16,180 nucleotides of DNA from JAYEIA01 sp964472505 (GCA_964472505.1 CAYYQW010000083.1:1-16180); one strand, 5' to 3'. Numbered from the stretch's first letter, positions 1-7,930 are shown. Program-made: numbers and translations. The notes: generated from the letters alone by a model not told the origin.

Positions 1-586
1 TAGTATTTACGCTCGAAGCCTCTTCTACTACTACATTGTCCACTTGAATGGTTGTAGTTTCTCCTGCATCTTCGGTGTCATCACCATCGTATTGGAAAGC
101 TATGTGAATAGTTCCTGTATAAGTGGAAACATCCATGCTTCCGGCAGTTGCAAACCCACTATAATCGCCTTCAAAGTCACTTGGAATCGTAAAATTATCC
201 GTTACATTATCCCAAGTTGCGCTGTAAACATCATCGGTATAATCACCGGTAATCCAGACGGTAAGCGCATCGTGAGTATAATGACCTACATTTACATCAA
301 AAGAAAACACCGGATTAGTGGCTCCTGAAACATCAATCGCTGGTGTCATCAGCCAAGCTTGATTCACTTCGTCTGAATTATAAGAACTCATCTGTGCATA
401 CAAATTGTCATCCCAGGATTTCCCTATCCAAAGGCGCTCACCTACTTCGGCTTCGTTCATCCAACCATCCAAAGCGATCGGCTGGTCTTCTGTAACCGTC
501 TCAAAATCTTCGCTAAAAATTTGGGCATTACTTGTTCCTGCGAAAACAAATAAGGCCATTGCTGTTAATAATAATAATTTTCTCAT
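1..586 (-). CDS. Secreted choice-of-anchor J domain protein, C-terminus cut by window edge
   Basis: The reading frame is open for 195 codons from an ATG at 586 to the left edge with no stop, so the C-terminal part is missing. The N-terminus, MRKLLLLTAMALFVFAGTSNAQ, is a signal peptide with the AQ cleavage end usual in Bacteroidota. Directly after it comes IFSEDFET (residues 23-30), the typical opening of a choice-of-anchor J (cleaved-adhesin-like jelly-roll) module. Other hallmarks are AWLMTPAIDVSGA (77-89), a beta-rich middle, and IQVDNVVVEE (180-189) closing the domain. Such modules occur in large secreted proteins, often with a type IX secretion sorting domain at the far C-terminus, which would lie outside this window. 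The substrate or ligand is unknown. The same module forms the C-terminal part of the DUF5689 lipoprotein at 5470-6759. It lies downstream of the nuclease on the same strand but 193 bases away, with its own possible -7 box, so co-transcription is uncertain. Confidence 0.8.
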   Translation of the reverse strand, partial: MRKLLLLTAMALFVFAGTSNAQIFSEDFETVTEDQPIALDGWMNEAEVGERLWIGKSWDDNLYAQMSSYNSDEVNQAWLMTPAIDVSGATNPVFSFDVNVGHYTHDALTVWITGDYTDDVYSATWDNVTDNFTIPSDFEGDYSGFATAGSMDVSTYTGTIHIAFQYDGDDTEDAGETTTIQVDNVVVEEASSVNT

Positions 587-691
587 GGTATTAAATTTTT
601 TAGTTAAAAATTAAGTTTCAAAATTATAAAAATAATTTTAATTAAATTGCAAGATACAATTTTTTAACAGAAATTTCAAGTTTTTCTCATA

Positions 692-699
692 CAAAGATA
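692..699 (-). promoter_or_regulatory. Possible -7 promoter box for the choice-of-anchor J gene
   Basis: On the minus strand the sequence reads TATCTTTG, an exact fit to the Bacteroidota -7 consensus TAnnTTTG. It would give a leader of roughly 100 bases before the ATG at 586. I see no convincing -33 TTTG at the expected 19-21 base spacing, so this rests on one short motif. Confidence 0.35.
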
Positions 700-748
700 A
701 ATGTGAGAACAATAAAGCTCTGATAATGAGTTATCCGGCGAAAATATA

Positions 749-769
749 AAATTCATGCAGAATGAATCT
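749..769 (-). terminator. Probable weak terminator after the nuclease gene
   Basis: On the minus strand, 11 bases past the stop codon of the nuclease, AGATTCAT and ATGAATTT can form an 8-bp stem (one G-U pair) around a 5-base loop TCTGC. It runs straight into the U-rich stretch TTTATATTTT. The stem has little GC, so it is probably weak. Confidence 0.4.
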
Positions 770-779
770 GTCAGTTATT

Positions 780-1820
780 TTATTCCACACGCTTTATTAA
801 CAAAACATAACTCGGAAAATGGTCGCTGTAGCCGTTCTGAAAACGGTCATAAGAAAAGGTACGTTTGGGATAACCGGCGAAACGTCCGTCTTTTTGAATC
901 ATGAATTTTCTTGAAAACACGCCGGCTTTCCAATACACAAAACTACTGTTATCATCCGAGATTAAGTTTTCGGATAATACCAACTGATCAAACAAGCTCC
1001 AAGCATCGCGATAAGCATTGCTGCCTATGCCGCGTTTGTGAAGCGTGTAAAAAGGATTGTAAAACTCATCCTCCTTCAGTCGGTCTTTGTCTTTCTTGGC
1101 TTTGAGGTGTTTTGTCATGGCGTTTGCATCCGGGTTATTATTCAGGTCGCCCATAATAATAATTTTAGCATCCGGATTAACAGCCAAAATGGAATCAGCC
1201 AGTTCTCGACTTTGGTCGGCAGCAGCTTCGCGCTTGGGCTCCGTAGCTTTTTTCCCTCCGCCCGGCGATGGCCAGTGATTCACCATAAAATAAAATATTT
1301 CATCGTCATGTTCGGCTTTTACCAATAGCTGAGCGCGTGTTTCATCATCTTTATCAAAATCAAATTTCAAGGGATGTGAACTTGAATCAATAATTGTAAA
1401 AAAATCTTTGCGATACAGCAAAGCCACATCAATTCCGCGTTCGTCGGGCGAGTCATAATGTACAATACCGTAGTTGGAATTAATTAGACGCGGTGTTTTG
1501 ATTAAATCCTCCAACACACGGCGATTTTCAACTTCGGAAATACCCAAAATCATGGGTCCGCCTTCGATATACGCTTCGTTAATATGTGAAATGACTTCGG
1601 AGAGTTTATCCAACTTTTTAAAATAACGCTCTGCTGTCCAAGCATATTTACCGTCCGGTAAAAAATCGTCATCGCGCGTATCGGGTGATTTAATGGTATC
1701 AAAAAGATTTTCCACATTATAAAAAGCTACGGTTGCCACCTTGTAACGGGTAGTTTGAGCCGATAAAGCATTTGCAAATAAGAATAATGCGGCTGTTATT
1801 AAAACTGTGAAACGTATCAT
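780..1820 (-). CDS. Secreted endonuclease/exonuclease/phosphatase family protein
   Basis: A 346-residue protein of the Exo_endo_phos (DNase I/EEP) superfamily, metal-dependent hydrolases of phosphodiester or phosphoester bonds. Residues 1-22 are a signal peptide ending ALSAQ, so it acts in the periplasm or outside the cell. All catalytic motifs are visible: FYNVENLFD (N35), GISEVEN (metal-binding E97), NHWPSPGGG (catalytic H182), MGDLNNNP (D225, N227), FDQLVLS (D278, Q279) and the C-terminal SDHFPS (D333, H334). It therefore looks active. The length is usual for the compact Bacteroidota secreted branch, which lacks extra binding domains. It is transcribed divergently from an operon of a TonB-dependent receptor and two DUF5689 lipoproteins, which suggests that it degrades a polymer whose products are then imported. 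The substrate (DNA, RNA, phosphorylated sugar or lipid head group) cannot be read from sequence; nucleic acid is my inference. Confidence 0.9.
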   Translation of the reverse strand: MIRFTVLITAALFLFANALSAQTTRYKVATVAFYNVENLFDTIKSPDTRDDDFLPDGKYAWTAERYFKKLDKLSEVISHINEAYIEGGPMILGISEVENRRVLEDLIKTPRLINSNYGIVHYDSPDERGIDVALLYRKDFFTIIDSSSHPLKFDFDKDDETRAQLLVKAEHDDEIFYFMVNHWPSPGGGKKATEPKREAAADQSRELADSILAVNPDAKIIIMGDLNNNPDANAMTKHLKAKKDKDRLKEDEFYNPFYTLHKRGIGSNAYRDAWSLFDQLVLSENLISDDNSSFVYWKAGVFSRKFMIQKDGRFAGYPKRTFSYDRFQNGYSDHFPSYVLLIKRVE

Positions 1821-1859
1821 AAAGTGTTGTTAAAAATTTTTAAAAATCATTTGAAGTTG

Positions 1860-1867
1860 TACCTTTG
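1860..1867 (+). promoter_or_regulatory. Possible -7 promoter box for the TonB receptor/DUF5689 operon
   Basis: TACCTTTG matches the Bacteroidota -7 consensus TAnnTTTG exactly and would place the transcript start near 1873, about 60 bases before the receptor ATG. The -33 region is only an A/T run without a clear TTTG. It lies in the 112-base divergent gap, so regulation shared with the nuclease is possible. Confidence 0.4.
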
Positions 1868-1932
1868 CTTCCCTTTTCTCAAAAAAGTGGCTCGAAAGTA
1901 CAATATTATTTTAATAAAAAAAACAGTAGAAT

Positions 1933-4659
1933 ATGAAAAAATTAATGCTCTTCATTGCGCTTTCATTTTTTGCCATGCAAGCGGTATGGGCTCAGAACAG
2001 CCTTACCGGTATAGTGAAAGACAGTGAAACGAAAACAGCTTTGGCGGGAGTTTCCGTAGAAGTTGAAGGTATCCGTACAAAAGCAGAAAGTAACTCCGAA
2101 GGGAAATTCAGCATTAGATTGGTTGACGGTGATTATACGCTGATTTTCAGTGCGCCCGAATATCGCAGACTTTACAAAACAATTTCAGTTGATTCAGATA
2201 CTGACATAGGAACCATTCTGATGCAACGTGCCCAAGCAAAACAAGACCGTGACGTGGTAATACAACTCTCGGAAGATGATTTGGACTCGGAATTTGGAGG
2301 TATGGAAACCAATATTTCCGGTGCTCTACACAGTTCAGATGATGTCTTTCTGTCAACAGCCGGTTACAATTTCGGGCCTTTGCGATTTAATATTCGCGGT
2401 TACGAAAGTCGCTACACAAGCCTGCACATGAACGGCGTACAAACTAACGATCCGGAATCCGGCCGTGCAATATGGGCCTACTGGGGCGGACTCAACGATG
2501 CCGTAAGAAACAATTACAGCGAAAAAGGCATCACCGAAAACAGTGTAGGTTTTGGCGGTATTGGCGGATACACCGCTATTGACACACGTGCTTCAAAAAT
2601 TCGCACGGGAACCAAACTCACCTACTCATACACCAACAGAAACTACAACCACCGAGCGATGTTTGTCCATTCCACCGGTATGATGAAGAACGGATTGGCC
2701 GTTGCAGTTTCGGGCTCGCGCCGATATGCGGAAGAAGGTTATACCGACGGCACTTTTTACGACGGCTACGCATATTTTGGTTCCATTGAGAAAAAAATAA
2801 ACGATAAACATACCCTCGGATTAGTGGCTTTCGGCTCACCCACCAAAAGCGGCGGACGAAGCGGAACAACACAAGAAGTATATGACCTGACAAGCACCAC
2901 TTACAACCCAAACTGGGGGTGGCAAGACGGCAGAAAACGTAATGCCCGCATAACCGACGGACACAGTCCCATGGGAATTTTCACGCACTATTGGAACATG
3001 AACCGAAGCAGCTCTTTGGAAACTTCTTTTTCATACATGCGCGGAAAATATAACCGTACTTCTTTGAACTGGTATAACGCAACCGACCCGCGTCCGGATT
3101 ACTACCGCTATCTTCCGAGCTATATGACAAGCGAAGCAGCAGCCGAACTGCGTGCCGAAGAATTTAGAAACGGTGAAAGACAACTCGACTGGAATGCTAT
3201 ATACCAATCCAATTTATCAAATTTTCATATTACAGAAAATGCCGACGGAATTGCCGGCAACAGCTTTAGCGGTAATCGTTCGGAATATATAATTGAAGAC
3301 AGAAGAGACGAAAACAACCAATACACATTTAATACAAATTTCCGTACCGAACTTTCGGAAAACATTGAAATTACTGCCGGAGCACAATACAAAGCCTATT
3401 ATTCACGCAACTATAAGACGCTGGAAGACCTGCTCGGCGGCGACTATCTTGTAGATATTGATAAATATGCCGAAAGGGATTTGATTGGAGAAGGCGTTGC
3501 CGATAATGATATCAATCATCCCAACCACATTGTGGATACCATTGGCGAAGTATTCGGTAACGATTACAACGCCACCATTCATTACGGACAGGCTTGGGCT
3601 CAGGCATCATACAGCCTGCGAAAATTCAGTGCTTATGTCGGCGGATACGGTTCATATACCAATTATTGGAGAACGGGAAATATGCAAAACGGAAAATTTC
3701 CGGAAAATTCGCTCGGTGATTCCGAAAAATTTGACTTTTTAAATTACGGAGCCAAACTCGGTGCTAAATATAAAGTATTGGGCTTCCACCATTTCCATAT
3801 TGATGCAACTTATCTCACCAAAGCGCCTTATTTTGAGAATGCTTTTGTTTCGCCGCGTACACGCAATCAGACCGTTAATAATCTGAAAGATGAAAAAATT
3901 CTCTCGGCACAAGCCGGATATAAGTTACAAAGCCCGAAACTGAAAGCAACTTTTGATGTTTTTTACACCGAATTTAAAGACCAAACCGAAGTGCGCAGTT
4001 TCTATTTTGACGGTTTCAGAAACTTTGTAAACTTTGTTATGACCGATATCAATAAAACCCACCAAGGCATTGAACTCGGAATAGAATACGAAGTACTTAC
4101 CGGATTATCTCTAAGCGGTGTTGCATCTTTAGGTTATTACCGATGGACTTCGCGCCCAAACTTTAGTGTTTACGTAGATAACAGTTCCGAAACACTCTAT
4201 GAAAACGAAACCGCTTATGTGAAAAACTTTTTGGTAGCCGGTACGCCTCAAACTGCATTATCAGCCGGCATACAATACTTTGCTCCAAAATACTGGTGGA
4301 TTGGCATGGATGCGAACTACATGGATCACCGCTATTTGCAATTCAGTGCACTGACACGAACCGTTGATGCCCTTGAAGGCATGGAAAGAGGTACCGAAGA
4401 ATTTAGAGAGCTGATCAGCCAAGAAAAATTACCGGAATCTTTTATGTTGAATGCTTTTATAGGAAAATCTTTCCGATTTGACTATAAATACTATCTTTCA
4501 ATCAGCTTAAACGTAAACAATGTATTGAATGACAGAAGCATTATGACCGGCGGATACGAACAAGGCAGAATTAATGCAGACAACTTGGATCAATTTCCGC
4601 CTAAATATTTCTATTATTCCGGCTTGCAATACTATTTAAACATTAATTTCAGATTTTAA
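1933..4659 (+). CDS. TonB-dependent outer membrane receptor (nuclease/DUF5689 locus)
   Basis: A 908-residue outer membrane beta-barrel importer energised by TonB-ExbB-ExbD. Residues 1-21 are a signal peptide (ending AVWAQ). Residues 23-100 form a carboxypeptidase-regulatory-like beta-sandwich (LTGIVKDSETKTALAGVSVE, then SEGKFSIRL), as is usual for Bacteroidota receptors. VVIQLSEDDLDSEFGG (109-124) sits where the TonB box is expected. The plug follows, including FNIRGYESRYTSLHMNGVQT and an unusual GRAIWAYWGGLND stretch. The remainder has alternating aromatic strands and ends in NINFRF, with the terminal aromatic residue needed for BAM-mediated insertion. No SusD partner follows. Instead two lipoproteins begin 10 and then 20 bases after the preceding stops, and they are probably its surface binding partners. 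Ligand unknown; import of products from the divergent nuclease is inferred. Confidence 0.92.
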   Translation: MKKLMLFIALSFFAMQAVWAQNSLTGIVKDSETKTALAGVSVEVEGIRTKAESNSEGKFSIRLVDGDYTLIFSAPEYRRLYKTISVDSDTDIGTILMQRAQAKQDRDVVIQLSEDDLDSEFGGMETNISGALHSSDDVFLSTAGYNFGPLRFNIRGYESRYTSLHMNGVQTNDPESGRAIWAYWGGLNDAVRNNYSEKGITENSVGFGGIGGYTAIDTRASKIRTGTKLTYSYTNRNYNHRAMFVHSTGMMKNGLAVAVSGSRRYAEEGYTDGTFYDGYAYFGSIEKKINDKHTLGLVAFGSPTKSGGRSGTTQEVYDLTSTTYNPNWGWQDGRKRNARITDGHSPMGIFTHYWNMNRSSSLETSFSYMRGKYNRTSLNWYNATDPRPDYYRYLPSYMTSEAAAELRAEEFRNGERQLDWNAIYQSNLSNFHITENADGIAGNSFSGNRSEYIIEDRRDENNQYTFNTNFRTELSENIEITAGAQYKAYYSRNYKTLEDLLGGDYLVDIDKYAERDLIGEGVADNDINHPNHIVDTIGEVFGNDYNATIHYGQAWAQASYSLRKFSAYVGGYGSYTNYWRTGNMQNGKFPENSLGDSEKFDFLNYGAKLGAKYKVLGFHHFHIDATYLTKAPYFENAFVSPRTRNQTVNNLKDEKILSAQAGYKLQSPKLKATFDVFYTEFKDQTEVRSFYFDGFRNFVNFVMTDINKTHQGIELGIEYEVLTGLSLSGVASLGYYRWTSRPNFSVYVDNSSETLYENETAYVKNFLVAGTPQTALSAGIQYFAPKYWWIGMDANYMDHRYLQFSALTRTVDALEGMERGTEEFRELISQEKLPESFMLNAFIGKSFRFDYKYYLSISLNVNNVLNDRSIMTGGYEQGRINADNLDQFPPKYFYYSGLQYYLNINFRF

Positions 4660-4669
4660 AAAAATAAAC

Positions 4670-5449
4670 ATGAAACAAATAATCACAATAATAAGCATTA
4701 GCCTTGTTTTTCTTACGCTGCTTTCAAGTTGCGTAAAAGAAGACTTTGATACCGTGCCCGAGAAAGAATACACCGTTGATTTTGAAGCCAATGCCACCAT
4801 TGCCGAGCTTAAGGAATTATACCGAGGCAGTAATGTATTGGTTGATGAAAACATCATAATTAAAGGTGTAATTACAGCTAATGATGAAAGCGGAAATTTC
4901 TACAAAGAACTTTATCTGCAAGACTCTACCGGTGCCATGAATCTGCGAATTGACCAAACCAATATGTACATAGATTACCCTATCGGGCAGTTGGTATATA
5001 TCAAATGCAGCGGATTGTATCTGGGGACTTTTAATGATGTTTTTCAGTTGGGCTACAGCCGAAATGTTGACCGCATTAATGAAGCTTTCATTGAAAACTA
5101 CATTTTCAAATCAGACGGCGGAGAGCCTATTGAACCTAAGGTTGTAAGCATTACCGAACTAAATGACGAAGATTTGGGAATGCTGATAAAACTCGAAAAC
5201 GTTCAGTTTAAAAACCCTGACCAAACCTATGCCGACGGAGATAATCAAACAGACCGAACCACCGTGCTGGAAGATTGCGAGGGCAACGAATTAGATGTTC
5301 GCAACAGCGGATACGCTACTTTTGCCAATGATGATTTGCCCGACGGAAACGGCAGCATTATTGGTATTCACGGTAAATATTTTGATTACCAACTGAAAAT
5401 ACGTACAACCGAAGAGGTGGAACTCACCGGTGATCGTTGCAATAAATAA
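4670..5449 (+). CDS. DUF5689-type surface lipoprotein, short paralogue
   Basis: A 259-residue lipoprotein with signal sequence and lipobox LSSC (lipidated C21). The mature chain is the two-part DUF5689 type. The first part (about 33-145) contains YTVDFEANATIAELKELY, then IIIKGVITANDESGNFYKE, LYLQDSTGAMNLRID and GQLVYIKCSGLYLG. This order (strand, G-V, D-x-G, hydrophobic strand, G-x-x-V-x-I) looks like an OB fold. The second part (about 170-252) has LIKLENVQF, VLEDCEGNELDVR, LPDGNGSIIGIHG and QLKIR, again OB-like. DUF5689 is a family of unknown function found in Bacteroidota. The gene starts 10 bases after the receptor and 20 before its paralogue, so it is surely co-transcribed. A role in binding the receptor's cargo at the cell surface is inferred; nucleic-acid binding is suggested only by the fold pattern and the nearby nuclease. 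Confidence 0.85.
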   Translation: MKQIITIISISLVFLTLLSSCVKEDFDTVPEKEYTVDFEANATIAELKELYRGSNVLVDENIIIKGVITANDESGNFYKELYLQDSTGAMNLRIDQTNMYIDYPIGQLVYIKCSGLYLGTFNDVFQLGYSRNVDRINEAFIENYIFKSDGGEPIEPKVVSITELNDEDLGMLIKLENVQFKNPDQTYADGDNQTDRTTVLEDCEGNELDVRNSGYATFANDDLPDGNGSIIGIHGKYFDYQLKIRTTEEVELTGDRCNK

Positions 5450-5469
5450 AATTCTAAAATACAGATATT

Positions 5470-6759
5470 ATGTTAAAATACAGCAAATTATACTCAGTAT
5501 TAGCTCTGTTTGCATTGCTTTTCCAAGCTTCCTGCATAGACTATGAATACGAAGCGCCCGATGAAGAAACTTACTCGGTAGATTTTGAAGCCAATACCAC
5601 TATACAGGAATTGAAAGCCGTATATGGAGACAGCCTCACCAAAATCACCGATGACCTTATAATAAAAGGAACGGTTGTGGCAGATGATGCTACCGGGAAT
5701 TACTACAAATCGATAATCCTACAAGACAGCAGCGGTGCCATAACCGTAAGTTTGGATGCTTATGAGCTTCACAACCTCTACGGAATCGGAGATTTAGTTT
5801 ATATCAAATGTCAAGAATTATATCTCGGCGAATACGGTGATGTCGTTCAACTGGGCTCCAATTACAACGGTTCGGTCGGACGAATTGAAGAACCGCTCAT
5901 CAAGGAGTATCTCTACAAATCTGACGGAGGTGAACCCATTGAACCCGAAGTAATTACATTCAATCAATTTACAACGGATCGCATCAATACCATTATTCAA
6001 TTGGAAAACGTACAATTTAAAGCTTACGAGTTAGGCGGCACCTTTTCCGACGGTATCAACCAAATAGATTACAGCCGAGTGCTGGAAAACTGCGAAGGTA
6101 TTGGCGTAGAGGTACGTACCAGCGGATATTGCGATTTTGCCAACGATACCGTTCCCGAAGGCAACGGAACATTAACCGGAATTTTAGGCTATCACCTTGG
6201 GGCATATCAACTCATTATTCGCAATCCGGATGAGCTGGATATGCAAGGCTCGAGATGCGGACCGATTTTTAGTGAAGATTTCGAAAATGACCTTGGCCTG
6301 TTCTCTCCATATAATCTTGAAGGTGAGACAAATACATGGATACAAGATATTTTTGGCGGAACAACTTTTGCAAAAATGACCGGCTACTATTCCGGCAACA
6401 ATGAAATAAGCGAAGATTGGTTGGTATCGCAACCCATTGATCTTACCATAGCCGAATCGCCGCTTTTAAGCTTCAAACATGCCGTTAATTACGGATATAC
6501 CGGTTGGCAAGACGACCTTAAAGTAATGGTGAGCACGGACTATACCGGCGGAAACCCCTCAGAAAACGGTACCTGGACAGAAATTACCGGTTTTGATTTC
6601 CCCGCAGGAAACAACTGGACCTTTATAGAGTCCGGAGAGGCCGATATTTCAAGCTACAAGCAGTCGGATAATTTCCGAATTGCATTTGTATATTCAAGCC
6701 CGGACAATGATGCAGTTACTTGGGAAATTGATTGGGTTAAAATTGAAAATGCTAATTAA
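5470..6759 (+). CDS. DUF5689 lipoprotein with C-terminal choice-of-anchor J domain
   Basis: A 429-residue lipoprotein with lipobox QASC (C22). Residues 23-263 are a clear paralogue of the preceding protein: YSVDFEANTTIQELKAVY, IIKGTVVADDATGNYYKS, IILQDSSGAITVSLD, LVYIKCQELYLGEY, YKSDGGEPIEPE, IIQLENVQF and VRTSGYCDFAND all have counterparts there. From residue 266 a choice-of-anchor J (jelly-roll) domain has been added: IFSEDFEN, ISEDWLVSQPIDLT, LLSFKHAVNYGY and the closing WEIDWVKIE. The domain runs to the last residue, with no type IX sorting tail, as fits a lipid-anchored protein. It is the last gene of the receptor operon and is followed at once by a hairpin terminator. It is probably a cargo-binding surface protein; the added jelly roll may extend ligand range or reach. 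The ligand is unknown. Confidence 0.87.
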   Translation: MLKYSKLYSVLALFALLFQASCIDYEYEAPDEETYSVDFEANTTIQELKAVYGDSLTKITDDLIIKGTVVADDATGNYYKSIILQDSSGAITVSLDAYELHNLYGIGDLVYIKCQELYLGEYGDVVQLGSNYNGSVGRIEEPLIKEYLYKSDGGEPIEPEVITFNQFTTDRINTIIQLENVQFKAYELGGTFSDGINQIDYSRVLENCEGIGVEVRTSGYCDFANDTVPEGNGTLTGILGYHLGAYQLIIRNPDELDMQGSRCGPIFSEDFENDLGLFSPYNLEGETNTWIQDIFGGTTFAKMTGYYSGNNEISEDWLVSQPIDLTIAESPLLSFKHAVNYGYTGWQDDLKVMVSTDYTGGNPSENGTWTEITGFDFPAGNNWTFIESGEADISSYKQSDNFRIAFVYSSPDNDAVTWEIDWVKIENAN

Positions 6760-6778
6760 GATTTTTTTTTATATATTA

Positions 6779-6802
6779 GCCCGGCAGATGATTCTGTCGG
6801 GC
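6779..6802 (+). terminator. Hairpin terminator closing the receptor/DUF5689 operon
   Basis: GCCCGGCAGA and TCTGTCGGGC form a 10-bp stem with one G-U pair around the loop TGAT, followed by ATTTTCT and a later TTTTT run. It begins 19 bases after the stop of the last operon gene. The T run before the stem (6762-6770) is on the wrong side to serve the other strand. Confidence 0.8.
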
Positions 6803-6862
6803 ATTTTCTGCCTGTTTTTCTCAATTAATAAAAATCTTTCAATCAATCACACACATTAGTTT

Positions 6863-7336
6863 ATGAATACGGAACACAAGGAACTTGAAGAAGGTGAAGA
6901 ATATCAATTCAAAGTAATTAAACATGTGGAACAAACCCACTCAAGCCCCTTTTGGATATTGGAAGACCCTTTCGGCAAACGTCACGTTTTGCGGTCAAAG
7001 CACTACGAAGGCTACGAAATAAAACCGGAGGCTTTCGTTAAAATGCGTGTTACTTATATTTCATGTACGGGTAAAGTTACACTTGAACCGGAACATCCTT
7101 ATTATAAAGTCGGAACAGTCCATCCTTTTAAATTTATAAAGCACGATTATCGTTTAGGCAGTGAAGGCCAAAAGCAGCAAGTCTTAATTATAGCCGACAA
7201 ATACGGACAAGAAGCCGTTGTTTACCCAAACAATAATCAACAAATTTCGGAAAATTTTCAGCCCGAAACACTGCACTGCAAAATAAAGGGACTTAAAAAC
7301 GGAGCCCTTGATTTAGAACTAATTGATAATACATAA
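6863..7336 (+). CDS. Small cytoplasmic protein with two OB/S1-like repeats, function unknown
   Basis: A 157-residue protein without signal peptide or membrane segment; I cannot name its family. It appears to be two repeats of about 75 residues. The first (about 11-82) runs GEEYQFKVIKHVE, WILEDPFGKRHVLR, FVKMRVTYIS and GKVTLEPEHPYYKVG. The second (about 83-155) runs TVHPFKFIKHDYRL, QVLIIADKYGQEAVVY, LHCKIKGLKNG and ALDLELID. Each has the strand order of a small beta-barrel: an opening F-K-V/F-I-K strand, a D-x-x-G turn followed by a hydrophobic strand, then a V/I-x-V/I-K strand and a final LEL strand. An OB or S1-like nucleic-acid-binding role is inferred from this alone. It opens a tight operon with two flavin reductases (12-base gap) and an L,D-transpeptidase-like enzyme, a context that does not explain it. 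Confidence 0.72.
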   Translation: MNTEHKELEEGEEYQFKVIKHVEQTHSSPFWILEDPFGKRHVLRSKHYEGYEIKPEAFVKMRVTYISCTGKVTLEPEHPYYKVGTVHPFKFIKHDYRLGSEGQKQQVLIIADKYGQEAVVYPNNNQQISENFQPETLHCKIKGLKNGALDLELIDNT

Positions 7337-7348
7337 AAAGCCAAACAA

Positions 7349-7930
7349 ATGATGCCTCCCAAAAAAATTCAACTCCCGCTCGGAAATTATCTTTACCCGC
7401 TGCCGGCCGTAATCGTTAGTTGCGGAAAAACACCCGAAGAATATAACATGATAACGGCCTCCTGGACCGGAACGGTCAATTCCGAACCGCCTATGGCTTA
7501 TGTATCCATACGCAAAAACCGACATTCCTACGATATTGTAAAACGGAATATGGAATTTGTAATAAACCTAACCGACGAAGCTTTGTTGGAAGCAACAGAC
7601 TTCAATGGGGTAAAATCCGGCCGCGATTATGATAAATTCAAAGAAAGTAATCTCACAGCGCGAAAATCTGCAAATATTGATTCGGTTCACATTGTAGAAG
7701 CTCCGATAAACATTGAGTGTAAAGTTACCCAAATACTGGATCTCGGCTCGCACGATATGTTTCTGGCAAAAGTAGTAAACGTACAAGCCGATGAACATTA
7801 TGTGAACTCCAAAACCGGAAAAATTGATCTGACAAACAGTAAATTAATTGCTTACGTCAATAAATACTATCATATTTTGGGCGAAAGCAGGGAAAGAGTA
7901 GGATTTTCAGTCAAAAATAAAGAGAAATAA
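7349..7930 (+). CDS. Flavin reductase family protein, first of two tandem copies
   Basis: A 193-residue FMN-binding split-barrel protein of the flavin reductase (DIM6/NTAB, flavoredoxin-like) family, cytoplasmic. Visible marks are YPLPAVIVSCGKTPEEYNMI, the FMN-phosphate region ITASWTGTVNSEPPMAYVSI, RHSYDIVKRNMEFVINL, DFNGVKSG, and GSHDMFLAKVVNV near the end of the barrel. Members reduce free flavin with NAD(P)H or act as FMN redox carriers in anaerobes; the sequence does not say which. There are two adjacent ATG codons at 7349 and 7352 and either could be the start. It lies 12 bases after the OB-like gene and 28 before a close paralogue, in one operon. By eye more than half the residues agree with that paralogue, so the pair looks like a tandem duplication followed by divergence, mainly at the C-terminus. 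Confidence 0.9.
   Translation: MMPPKKIQLPLGNYLYPLPAVIVSCGKTPEEYNMITASWTGTVNSEPPMAYVSIRKNRHSYDIVKRNMEFVINLTDEALLEATDFNGVKSGRDYDKFKESNLTARKSANIDSVHIVEAPINIECKVTQILDLGSHDMFLAKVVNVQADEHYVNSKTGKIDLTNSKLIAYVNKYYHILGESRERVGFSVKNKEK

Noticed and set aside
44..614. Two plus-strand open frames at the left edge
   Set aside because: They are antisense to the minus-strand choice-of-anchor J gene, whose signal peptide and domain motifs are clear.
780..1820. Nuclease considered as an antiphage effector
   Set aside because: It has a clear signal peptide and so acts outside the cytoplasm, and its neighbours are uptake proteins, not sensors or defence partners.
1933..6759. Reading the first receptor operon as a SusCD polysaccharide utilisation locus
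   Set aside because: There is no SusD-like helical lipoprotein and no glycoside hydrolase; the two lipoproteins are beta-rich DUF5689 types and the only enzyme is a nuclease-fold protein.
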